Source: Candidatus Eiseniibacteriota bacterium (GTDB taxonomy: Bacteria > Eisenbacteria > RBG-16-71-46 > CAIMUX01 > VGJL01). Taken from it: 6,639 bases of DNA. The translations under genes and the position numbers were made by a program. Below, piece after piece: positions 1 through 5,567 of this stretch. A model generated the notes under the pieces. The model did no database searches, was not told where the DNA came from, and was given only the letters and a program-made list of their open reading frames with translations. Numbering within the stretch: the first letter of the stretch is position 1; the number at the start of each line of letters is the position of its first letter. The stretch covers positions 1 to 6,639 of the forward strand of contig WJJW01000022.1 in assembly GCA_014729455.1 (NCBI GenBank), given 5' to 3'.

Positions 1-1527
1 GATCCGGTCCGGATGTATCTGCGCGAGATGGGGCGGGTCCCTCTCCTCGACCGGAAGGGAGAGGTGGAGATCGCCCAGCGGATCGAGGCGGCGGAACACC
101 AGATCGCCGGCTCGATGTTCAAGACCCCTCTGGCGATCCGCGAGATCGTCGCCGCGTCGGAGAAGCTGAAGGCGGGCAAGGGACAGCTCGGCGACGTGAT
201 CCAGCTCGACATGGGCAACTGGGACGCCGAGATCTCCCCGAAGAGGGAATACCGGCGCGCCACGACCGGTGTGAGCCGGGTCAGCCGTGCCTTCGAGGAC
301 TGGTGGGAAGTGCGCCAGCAGTCCGCGAAGCGGACCACGCAGGCGCGGCGCAGGCAGCTCCTCGCGGAGACGGAGAAGAAGGAGACGAAGCTCGTTCTCG
401 AGGTGCTGAAGCTGCAGATCAGCCAGAAGCTGATCGAACGGCTCTCGGCCCGCCTCAAGCGGGAGCTGGCCCGGTTCGAGGAGATGCACGGCCGGGTCGA
501 GGAGCTCGAGAGGGAGATCGAGCACCGCAAGAGCCTGATCGAGACGCACAAGGAGTCGGCTCGGCCGGCGCGCGCCCGGACGACGCGGCGCAAGACGACC
601 GCGAAGAAGACCACCCGCGCCCGGACCTCGCCCAAGGACGAGATGGCCGCCGAGGCGGCCGCGCAGCTGAAGGTGCTCGATACCGAGAGGAAGGCGGAAC
701 TGCGGAAGGTCCGGCGGACCGAGAACGACCTGAAGATCGACCGCCTCCAGTTGAAGATCATCGTCGATCTGATCGAGGACGGCGAGCGGCGGAGGGACCA
801 GGCGAAGAAGGAGATGATCGAGGCGAACGTGCGGCTCGTCATCTCGATCGCGAAGCGCTACACGAACCGGGGGCTCGAGTTCCTCGACCTGATCCAGGAG
901 GGGAACAGCGGTCTGATGCGCGCGGTCGACAAGTTCGACTACCGCAAGGGGTACAAGTTCTCGACCTACGCCACCTGGTGGATCCGGCAGGCGATCACGC
1001 GCGCGATCGCGGATCAAGCGCGGACGATCCGGGTGCCGGTCCACATGATCGAGGCGATCAACAAGGTCGTGCGCACCTCGCGGCGCCTCGTTCAGGACCT
1101 CGGACGCGAGCCGGCCCCGGAAGAGATCGCCGATCGACTGAAGATGCCGGTCGAGAAGATCAAGCTGGTGCTGAAGGCGGCGCAGGAACCGATCTCGCTC
1201 GATCGTCCGATCGGCGAGGACGACGACTCGAACCTCGGGGATTTCATCGAGGACACGAGCGTGGTGTCGCCCGCGCATTCGGCCACCTTCGCGATGCTCC
1301 GCGAGGAGGTCAACGAGGTGCTCGAGACGCTGACGAAGCGGGAAGCGCGCGTGATCCGTCTCCGTTTCGGGCTGACCGAGGACGGGTGCCCGCGCACGCT
1401 CGAGGAGGTCGGCGCGCTGTTCAACGTCACGCGCGAGCGGATCCGCCAGATCGAGGCGAAGGCGCTGCGGAAGCTGAAGCACCCGACCCGGAAGCGCCGT
1501 CTGAAGGCGTTCATGGAGATGACGTAG
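1..1527 (+). CDS. rpoD: RNA polymerase primary sigma factor RpoD (sigma70), 5' end missing
   Basis: Primary sigma factor that directs RNA polymerase core to housekeeping promoters. The frame is open from base 1 and begins with DPVRMYLREMG, the signature of region 1.2, so the true start and any region 1.1 lie upstream; the ATG at 13 is an internal Met. After region 1.2 (about nt 1-90) comes a long charged, helical non-conserved region (about 90-790), within which 559-636 encodes a Lys/Arg/Thr/Ala-rich stretch. Region 2 starts near 793 (RDQAKKEMIEANVRLV), with the core-binding DLIQEGNSGLMRAVDKF and the -10 recognition/melting segment FSTYATWWIRQAITRAIADQ at about 958-1017. Region 3 follows (about 1081-1254, including PIGEDDDSNLGDFIED). 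Region 4 (about 1318-1512) has the -35-binding helix-turn-helix TLEEVGALFNVTRERIRQIE and ends KALRKLKHPTRKRR. All regions of a group 1 sigma are intact. The next element, a tRNA promoter, starts 40 nt after the stop. Confidence 0.97.
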   Translation, partial: DPVRMYLREMGRVPLLDRKGEVEIAQRIEAAEHQIAGSMFKTPLAIREIVAASEKLKAGKGQLGDVIQLDMGNWDAEISPKREYRRATTGVSRVSRAFEDWWEVRQQSAKRTTQARRRQLLAETEKKETKLVLEVLKLQISQKLIERLSARLKRELARFEEMHGRVEELEREIEHRKSLIETHKESARPARARTTRRKTTAKKTTRARTSPKDEMAAEAAAQLKVLDTERKAELRKVRRTENDLKIDRLQLKIIVDLIEDGERRRDQAKKEMIEANVRLVISIAKRYTNRGLEFLDLIQEGNSGLMRAVDKFDYRKGYKFSTYATWWIRQAITRAIADQARTIRVPVHMIEAINKVVRTSRRLVQDLGREPAPEEIADRLKMPVEKIKLVLKAAQEPISLDRPIGEDDDSNLGDFIEDTSVVSPAHSATFAMLREEVNEVLETLTKREARVIRLRFGLTEDGCPRTLEEVGALFNVTRERIRQIEAKALRKLKHPTRKRRLKAFMEMT

Positions 1528-1541
1528 AGCGGCCGGACGTC

Positions 1542-1562
1542 GGGCGGAGGATCGTGCCGCCC
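1542..1562 (+). terminator. possible weak stem-loop after rpoD
   Basis: GGGCGG (1542-1547) can pair with CCGCCC (1557-1562) around a 9-nt loop, 15 nt after the rpoD stop. No T run follows, so it is not a classical intrinsic terminator. It could be a stabilising 3' hairpin, a Rho-assisted end or chance in GC-rich sequence. It sits just before the tRNA promoter, where a transcript end would be expected. Confidence 0.25.
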
Positions 1563-1567
1563 CCGGG

Positions 1568-1596
1568 TTGACCCGGTCCCATCCCTCTGCTAGCGT
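1568..1596 (+). promoter_or_regulatory. sigma70-type promoter of the tRNA pair
   Basis: TTGACC at 1568-1573 matches five of six bases of the -35 consensus. Exactly 17 nt later TAGCGT at 1591-1596 matches the key TA...T of a -10 box. Transcription would start near 1603, about 20 nt before the first tRNA. The position between the rpoD stop and the tRNA pair, and the ideal spacing in GC-rich sequence, support it as the tRNA promoter. Confidence 0.65.
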
Positions 1597-1622
1597 CGCC
1601 GTCCCGGAGTCGGGCCGAGTGC

Positions 1623-1695
1623 GGGCCCATAGCTTAGGGGTGAAAGCAGCCGGCTCATAACCGGCGGATCCTTGGTTCGAATCCAAGTGGGCCCA
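1623..1695 (+). tRNA. tRNA with anticodon CAU (elongator Met, or Ile2 after lysidine modification)
   Basis: A complete 73-nt cloverleaf. The acceptor stem is GGGCCCA (1623-1629) with TGGGCCC (1688-1694) and discriminator A1695. The D arm is 1632-1647. The anticodon stem GCCGG/CCGGC (1649-1653/1661-1665) encloses loop CTCATAA, with anticodon CAT at 1656-1658. The variable loop has 5 nt (1666-1670), and the T arm is CTTGG-TTCGAAT-CCAAG (1671-1687). The 3' CCA is not encoded; GAA follows. The C4-G69 and C5-G68 pairs match determinants used by E. coli TilS to pick tRNA-Ile2 over tRNA-Met, so isoleucine identity (decoding AUA) is a real alternative. It has no initiator-type three-G-C-pair anticodon stem, so it is not initiator tRNA. 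It is likely co-transcribed with tRNA-Val from the promoter at 1568-1596. Confidence 0.93.
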
Positions 1696-1731
1696 GAAGG
1701 AAGGTGCCGGATTACGTTGAGGGTGGATCGC

Positions 1732-1804
1732 GGGCGGCTAGCTCAGCTGGTAGAGCATCGGCATCACAAGCCGGGGGTCACAGGTTCAAGTCCTGTGCCG
1801 CCCA
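1732..1804 (+). tRNA. tRNA-Val (anticodon CAC)
   Basis: A complete 73-nt cloverleaf that starts 36 nt after the preceding tRNA. The acceptor stem is GGGCGGC (1732-1738) with GCCGCCC (1797-1803) and discriminator A1804. The D arm GCTCAGCTGGTAGAGC covers 1741-1756. The anticodon stem TCGGC/GCCGG (1758-1762/1770-1774) has one T-G wobble at the top, and loop ATCACAA places anticodon CAC at 1765-1767, reading GUG valine codons. The T arm ACAGG-TTCAAGT-CCTGT covers 1780-1796. The CCA end is not encoded. Position 32 is A rather than the more usual pyrimidine. Confidence 0.93.
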
Positions 1805-1824
1805 CAGTCGGTGGGAGAGCAACA

Positions 1825-1861
1825 GGGGGGCGGCCCGAACGGGCGGCCCCCCGACGCTTTT
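1825..1861 (+). terminator. Rho-independent-like terminator of the tRNA unit
   Basis: Two 12-nt arms, 1825-1836 and 1841-1852, pair around a GAAC loop with one internal G-G mismatch (eleven pairs, almost all G-C). A TTTT run lies at 1858-1861 after five non-T bases. The stem is very strong but the T tract is short and slightly displaced, as often seen in high-GC genomes. Its place after tRNA-Val and before the next coding start fits a transcript end, possibly partial. Confidence 0.6.
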
Positions 1862-1901
1862 CCGGGGATCAACGTCGGGAACACACCATGGGTAGGACAG
1901 A

Positions 1902-2627
1902 ATGATCGGTGATCAGGATCGAAAGGTGCTCCTCTCGTTGCGCGTGTTCGATCGGGAGACGGACCGCCTCCGGGAACGGGCGATGATCGTTCCGCGGGAG
2001 CTGGATCGGCTGGCGAAGGAGCTCGGTGTCCATCAGGAGCTTCTCGACGAGCAGGAGCGGACGCTCCAGGACCTCCGGCTCGAGCGGCGGGCGGCCGAGC
2101 GGGAGGTCGAGACGTCGAAGCAGAGGCGGAGAGAGTTCGAAGCGAAACAGTTCCAGATCCGGAACAACCAGGCGTACCAGGCGAACCTCCGCGAGATCGA
2201 GACGATGAAGCAGAAGGCGTCGCAGGCCGACGATCGGATCCTGGAGATCATGGAGCAGGAGGAGGAGATCCAGAAGGAGATCGACCGCCTGCAGGCAGTG
2301 GTCGACGAGGAGCGGCGCAAGCACGACCTGGCCGCCGACGGGTTGAAGGAGGAGCTGAAGGAGGTCGAGGCGGACCTCGCGAAGATCGAGGGCGAGCGGA
2401 GCGAGGTGATCGAGCGGCTCTCTCCACCCCTGCGATCGAAGTACGAGAGGATCCGCAAGAGCAAGGGGGACCTGGCGATCGTCGGCGTCGACGGCGGCGC
2501 GTGCGGCGGATGCGGCTACGCCCTCCCTCCGCAGAGGCTCCAGGAGATCCGACGGAACCGCGCGCTGGTCATCTGCGAAGGGTGCGGCCGCATTCTGGTC
2601 TGGCCGGAACAGGAGCACGTTTCGTAG
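1902..2627 (+). CDS. Coiled-coil protein with C-terminal C4 zinc ribbon (COG1579 type)
   Basis: A 241-residue cytoplasmic protein with no signal peptide or membrane segment. Residues 1 to about 185 are almost continuous charged helix rich in Glu, Arg, Leu and Gln, as in the antiparallel coiled-coil hairpin of this family; IRNNQAYQANLREIETMKQK (from about residue 86) is the family's well-conserved central motif. The C-terminus is a zinc ribbon with Cys201-x2-Cys204 and Cys225-x2-Cys228, the latter in the family-typical CEGCGRIL. The length matches the family norm. The molecular role is not established; nucleic-acid or ribosome-related roles have been proposed for relatives, and I cannot decide from sequence. 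The start is the ATG at 1902, preceded by AGGA at 1894-1897 (short spacing). The first residues MIGDQDRKVLLSLRVFDRE fit a real N-terminus. The gene lies between the tRNA terminator and RNase P RNA, which begins about 20 nt after its stop. Confidence 0.9.
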   Translation: MIGDQDRKVLLSLRVFDRETDRLRERAMIVPRELDRLAKELGVHQELLDEQERTLQDLRLERRAAEREVETSKQRRREFEAKQFQIRNNQAYQANLREIETMKQKASQADDRILEIMEQEEEIQKEIDRLQAVVDEERRKHDLAADGLKEELKEVEADLAKIEGERSEVIERLSPPLRSKYERIRKSKGDLAIVGVDGGACGGCGYALPPQRLQEIRRNRALVICEGCGRILVWPEQEHVS

Positions 2628-2630
2628 TCT
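2625..2630 (+). promoter_or_regulatory. possible -10 element for RNase P RNA
   Basis: TAGTCT overlaps the stop codon of the zinc-ribbon gene and fits the TAnnnT pattern. It would give a start near 2637, about 10 nt before helix P1. No convincing -35 box is present at the right distance, so this is weak; read-through from upstream is the alternative. Confidence 0.25.
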
Positions 2631-2646
2631 CTTGCCTGGGAAGGAC

Positions 2647-3066
2647 GCCGGGGAGCCGGTGTCGTGGTCGCGGGACCTTGCGAGGTCCTGAGGAAAGTCC
2701 GAGCTCCGCAGGGCAGGGTGCTGGGTAACCCCCAGTGGGAGCGATCCCAAGGAAAGTGCCACAGAAAGCAAACCGCCCTCCGCGATGCGATTCCCGGATT
2801 CGACTGCCCGGAACGGTGCAGCGAGCCGGGGGTCCGCGGGGGTAAGGGTGAAACGGTGAGGTAAGAGCTCACCAGTGCCGGCGGCGACGCCGGCAGCTCG
2901 GCAAACCCCACCCGGAGCAAGACCAAATAGAGGAGGAGAGATGGCCCGTCTCGTCACCACTCCCGGGTTCGGTCGCTCGAGGCGGTCGGCGACGGCCGCC
3001 CCAGACAAATGACCACAGCGAGACATCGTCCCGCAACAGAACTCGGCTTACCGCCGACTCCCCCGC
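2647..3066 (+). ncRNA. rnpB: RNase P RNA, bacterial type A (rnpB)
   Basis: The catalytic RNA of ribonuclease P, which cuts 5' leaders from pre-tRNAs. Hallmarks are GAGGAAAGTCC (2690-2700), CAGGGTGCTGGGTAA (from 2714), ACAGAAAGCAAACCGCC (from 2761), GGAGCAAGACCAAATAG (2914-2930) and ACAGAACTCGGCTTA (3036-3050). Helices I could pair by hand: P1 2650-2661 with 3052-3063 (one C-A mismatch, two more pairs outside), P2 GTGGTC 2664-2669 with GACCAC 3011-3016, P3 a short hairpin 2673-2688, and P4 2695-2703 with 3042-3049 including the conserved bulged U at 2698. P6 is GGGC 2711-2714 with GCCC 2944-2947, diagnostic of type A. P9, P14 and P18 all end in GCGA tetraloops (2741-2744, 2884-2887, 2989-2992). 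The length of about 420 nt is normal. L15 (about 2936-2955) shows no GGU motif. The 3' end overlaps the open frame of the downstream membrane protein. No intrinsic terminator is visible. Confidence 0.96.
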
Positions 3067-5492
3067 CTTCCTCGACCCCGCTGCTCCATCGCTGGTTCGT
3101 CCCGCTCCTTCTCGTCCTGCTCGGATTGGGGATCGGCGGTCTGATCCTCTCCGGTCCGGAGGAGGCGCTGTACCCGGTCGCCGGCGACAGCGCGAAGTAC
3201 CACGCGATCGGCCAGGGATTCGCCCGCCTCTATGCGGATCCGATCGAGTCGATCCGCCTCTGGGCGTCGCGCGACGCCACGACCGAGGAACTGGCCCGGT
3301 ACGGGTTCGACTCGTGGGTGCTCACGCACGCCCCCGCGTACACCGCCTACCTCGGAGCCGCCTCCTTGCTCGCGGGCGACGACGAGCGGGCCGGACGCTG
3401 GGCGACGATCCTCCTCTTCGCGCTCGGGGCGGCGTTTCTCTACCGTCTCGGTCTGGCGTTCTTCGGCTTCTGGCCGGGGATCCTGGCCGCGCTGCTCTAC
3501 CTCTTCTGGCCCTCGAACTGGGTCTACGGCTCGGCGATCCTGACCGAGCTGCCCGTCGCCGCAGCCGCCCTCGGTGCCGCGCTCGCCCTCTGGTCGTCCG
3601 CCGGATCGACCCGCATGCGGACCTGGATCCTGGGAGGGATCGCGCTCGGCCTCCTGATCCTCACGAAGACGACCCTCCGCTACCTCGCGGTGCCCCTGGT
3701 GATCCTCGAGGCCCTGCTCGACTCGGGCCGACCGCGGAGGCTCCGGCTGCGCCGGGCGGGGGGCCGGTTGCTCGGGTTCGGGGCGACCCAGGCGGTCTGG
3801 CTGCTCTTCCTGTGGGGCTTCCAGCTCTCTCCGAACCCGCTGGCCGCGACGGGGGAGGACTGGCTATGGATCTACCGGGGCAACTACGTTCCGGATCGAG
3901 GCTGGGAGACGGTCGGGATCGGCGATGCGGTCACCCCCGAGCTGCGCGTCGGGATCGAGGAGGCCCGTTCCGTTCCGGAGGGGCGGCAGCGGGGCGCGAT
4001 GTACAGGGAGGCGTTTCTCGAGACCCTCCGGCGGCATCCGGTCGGAATGCCCGCGCTGATGCTGGCGAAAGCGGGCCATTTCTGGCGCTTCCCGGCCGTG
4101 AAGACCGACGCCCGGGCCGGGCCGCTCTCGCTCCCCCCGCCGGTCCGGATCCAGCCGGCTCTGGCGATCGCCGGCCTGGTCGGGCTCGCGCTGTGCATCG
4201 GACGCAGCGGCCTGCGGCCGGTGGCGGCCGCGATCCCTCTCTACCTCACCCTCCTGCACGGGGCGACCCACTTCACGGGGCGGTACAACATCCCTGCGGT
4301 CCCGTTCGCGATGCTCTACGGATTCGGAGCGGTGGCGGTGCTCTCCACCGCGCTCCGGGGATGGCTCACCGCTCCCGACCGCGTCCGGCGCGTTCGGGAA
4401 GGGTTCCGCCGGACGCTCCCGGTGGTCCTGCTGGCGGCAGCCGGAGCGATCCTCGCCCTCGGGGTCGCCCGCCTCCGGCCGGCTGCGGAGCCGATCGCCC
4501 CCTGGATCGCCGCCGTCGGCGCGTTTCCGCTGGTCGCCCGTCTGCTGGGAGGAGAGGGAATCGGACGGGTGCGCGGCGCGCTCGTCCTGGGAATCCTCGC
4601 TTTCCTGGCGACCGGGAGCGCGATCAACGATCCCGATCCGGACCGGACCCGCGTGCGGCTCGACGAGCCGGGGGAAGGGGTCCGTGCGGTCTTCACGCTT
4701 CCGCCGGACGCGAGGCCGCATCGGTTCGTATCGGCCCGCCTGCTGCTGGATCTGCTCCCCTCGGAGCGCGGCGATGCGACGGTCTCGATCCGGATCGGGG
4801 GGCGCGAGGTCGGTCGGTTCGTGGGGCGCCCGCCGAGCGATTCGACCGCGTTCCTGCTGGACCGGAGGATCAACGCGGCGGGGGATCGTTGGAGACGGGT
4901 CCTGCGCTCGGTCCGACGCCAGCTCGAAGGGTTCGTCCGGAAGCGCCCGGGACTGGAGGATACGGGATACGCCCACTTCCGGCAGTGGTTCTCCGTCCCG
5001 GTCGACCCGGAGGTCGCGTTCGCCGACCCGCGGGTCGAACTGGAGGTGGTCCTCGTGTCGACGGACGGAGGATGGATCGATCTGTACGTCGACCGGGCCG
5101 CGCCCCCGGCGCCAGCGGGCGGAAGGCGGATCGCGATGCCGGCCTTCTTCCGCAACCCCTACGAGCTGTCCAACTATCGCTTCGACGCGCTGGCGACCGA
5201 TCGGGAGCAGGCCGACGCGCGGCTCGTCCGGCCGGTGACGGTCTACTCCGAGCACGTCGCGGCGGAGCGGTTCGACCGGAATGGAGAAGGGCGGCGGCTC
5301 TCCGGAGAGCCGCGGATCCGGCTCCGCGGCGGGCTCCCCGGAGGGTACGGCCTGATCCGCGACGAATCCGGCGCCGCGCGGCCGATGTGGGTCCTCGATC
5401 CGGCCGAGGCGATTCGGATGCTCACGCCGGCCGAGATCCGATCCCTCATGTCCGATCGCGACCGCTACTTCGACGGGTATCTGACCTATTGA
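3009..5492 (+). CDS. Polytopic membrane protein, GT-C/ArnT-PMT-like glycosyltransferase with C-terminal soluble domain; N-terminus uncertain
   Basis: A large inner-membrane protein, up to 827 residues, with about 12 hydrophobic segments: 31-49, then roughly 132-152, 155-175, 180-197, 205-237 (possibly two), 258-273, 381-398, 402-422, 432-453, 469-487, 497-515 and 522-540. Residues from about 541 to 827 are hydrophilic and probably beta-rich. Features shared with lipid-linked-sugar-using GT-C enzymes are an acidic motif after the first segment (GDSAKY, D60), TELP at 179-182 and HFTGRYNIPAVPF (421-433), like the RY..P..P motif of ArnT/PMT-family proteins. The likely role is transfer of a sugar from a polyprenyl carrier to an extracytoplasmic acceptor; donor and acceptor are unknown. 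The frame's only ATG before the first membrane segment is at 3009, inside RNase P RNA helix P2, with no Shine-Dalgarno. CTG at 3081 would give MLHRWFVPLL, a sound N-terminus clear of rnpB, but is a rare start; TTG at 3126 would cut the first membrane segment. I give the ATG as the outer bound. Confidence 0.82.
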   Translation: MTTARHRPATELGLPPTPPPSSTPLLHRWFVPLLLVLLGLGIGGLILSGPEEALYPVAGDSAKYHAIGQGFARLYADPIESIRLWASRDATTEELARYGFDSWVLTHAPAYTAYLGAASLLAGDDERAGRWATILLFALGAAFLYRLGLAFFGFWPGILAALLYLFWPSNWVYGSAILTELPVAAAALGAALALWSSAGSTRMRTWILGGIALGLLILTKTTLRYLAVPLVILEALLDSGRPRRLRLRRAGGRLLGFGATQAVWLLFLWGFQLSPNPLAATGEDWLWIYRGNYVPDRGWETVGIGDAVTPELRVGIEEARSVPEGRQRGAMYREAFLETLRRHPVGMPALMLAKAGHFWRFPAVKTDARAGPLSLPPPVRIQPALAIAGLVGLALCIGRSGLRPVAAAIPLYLTLLHGATHFTGRYNIPAVPFAMLYGFGAVAVLSTALRGWLTAPDRVRRVREGFRRTLPVVLLAAAGAILALGVARLRPAAEPIAPWIAAVGAFPLVARLLGGEGIGRVRGALVLGILAFLATGSAINDPDPDRTRVRLDEPGEGVRAVFTLPPDARPHRFVSARLLLDLLPSERGDATVSIRIGGREVGRFVGRPPSDSTAFLLDRRINAAGDRWRRVLRSVRRQLEGFVRKRPGLEDTGYAHFRQWFSVPVDPEVAFADPRVELEVVLVSTDGGWIDLYVDRAAPPAPAGGRRIAMPAFFRNPYELSNYRFDALATDREQADARLVRPVTVYSEHVAAERFDRNGEGRRLSGEPRIRLRGGLPGGYGLIRDESGAARPMWVLDPAEAIRMLTPAEIRSLMSDRDRYFDGYLTY

Positions 5493-5514
5493 CGAGGATC
5501 CGGGCGGCGGCGAC

Positions 5515-5541
5515 GGATCGCCCCGAAAGTCGGCCCGATCC
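5515..5541. repeat. imperfect inverted repeat between two genes
   Basis: GGATCG (5515-5520) and CGATCC (5536-5541) are perfect inverted arms. A second short pairing CCG/CGG (5523-5525/5531-5533) sits inside, separated by a C-C/C-C internal loop. It lies 23 nt after the membrane-protein stop and 15 nt before a TAGAAT box. It could be a weak terminator (only TTT at 5551-5553 follows) or an operator covering the -35 region. GATC-rich words are common in this GC-rich sequence, so chance is possible. Confidence 0.3.
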
Positions 5542-5555
5542 CTCGCGATCTTTCC

Positions 5556-5561
5556 TAGAAT
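5556..5561 (+). promoter_or_regulatory. TAGAAT -10-like box placed for a leaderless transcript
   Basis: TAGAAT matches five of six bases of the sigma70 -10 consensus and stands out in GC-rich surroundings. If it is a -10 box, +1 falls at or next to 5568, the A of the next gene's ATG, which would make the mRNA leaderless. No good -35 lies 16-18 nt upstream. The GAAGGG directly abutting the ATG is too close for normal Shine-Dalgarno use. Confidence 0.4.
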
Positions 5562-5567
5562 GAAGGG

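Noticed and set aside
303..1571. 422-codon open frame overlapping rpoD
   Set aside because: Out-of-frame shadow of the sigma factor with low-complexity Gly/Arg/Asp/Ala composition.
1623..1804. tRNA pair as a possible integration (att) site
   Set aside because: No integrase, no repeated 3' tRNA fragment and no change in composition next to the tRNAs in this window.
1672..1905. 77-codon open frame across the tRNA region
   Set aside because: It spans the end of one tRNA, all of tRNA-Val and the terminator hairpin; these RNA features explain the sequence.
1869..3026. 385-codon open frame on the minus strand
   Set aside because: It runs antisense to both the zinc-ribbon gene and most of RNase P RNA, and its translation has no coherent domain. 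Stops are rare by chance at this GC content.
5489..5494. TTGACG resembling a -35 box at the end of the membrane-protein gene
   Set aside because: No -10 lies 16-19 nt downstream, and it is 61 nt from the TAGAAT box, too far to work with it.
3314..5563. 749-codon open frame on the plus strand in another frame
   Set aside because: Overlaps the membrane protein, has a Gly/Arg/Pro/Asp-rich translation, and lacks the hydrophobic pattern and motifs seen in the real frame.
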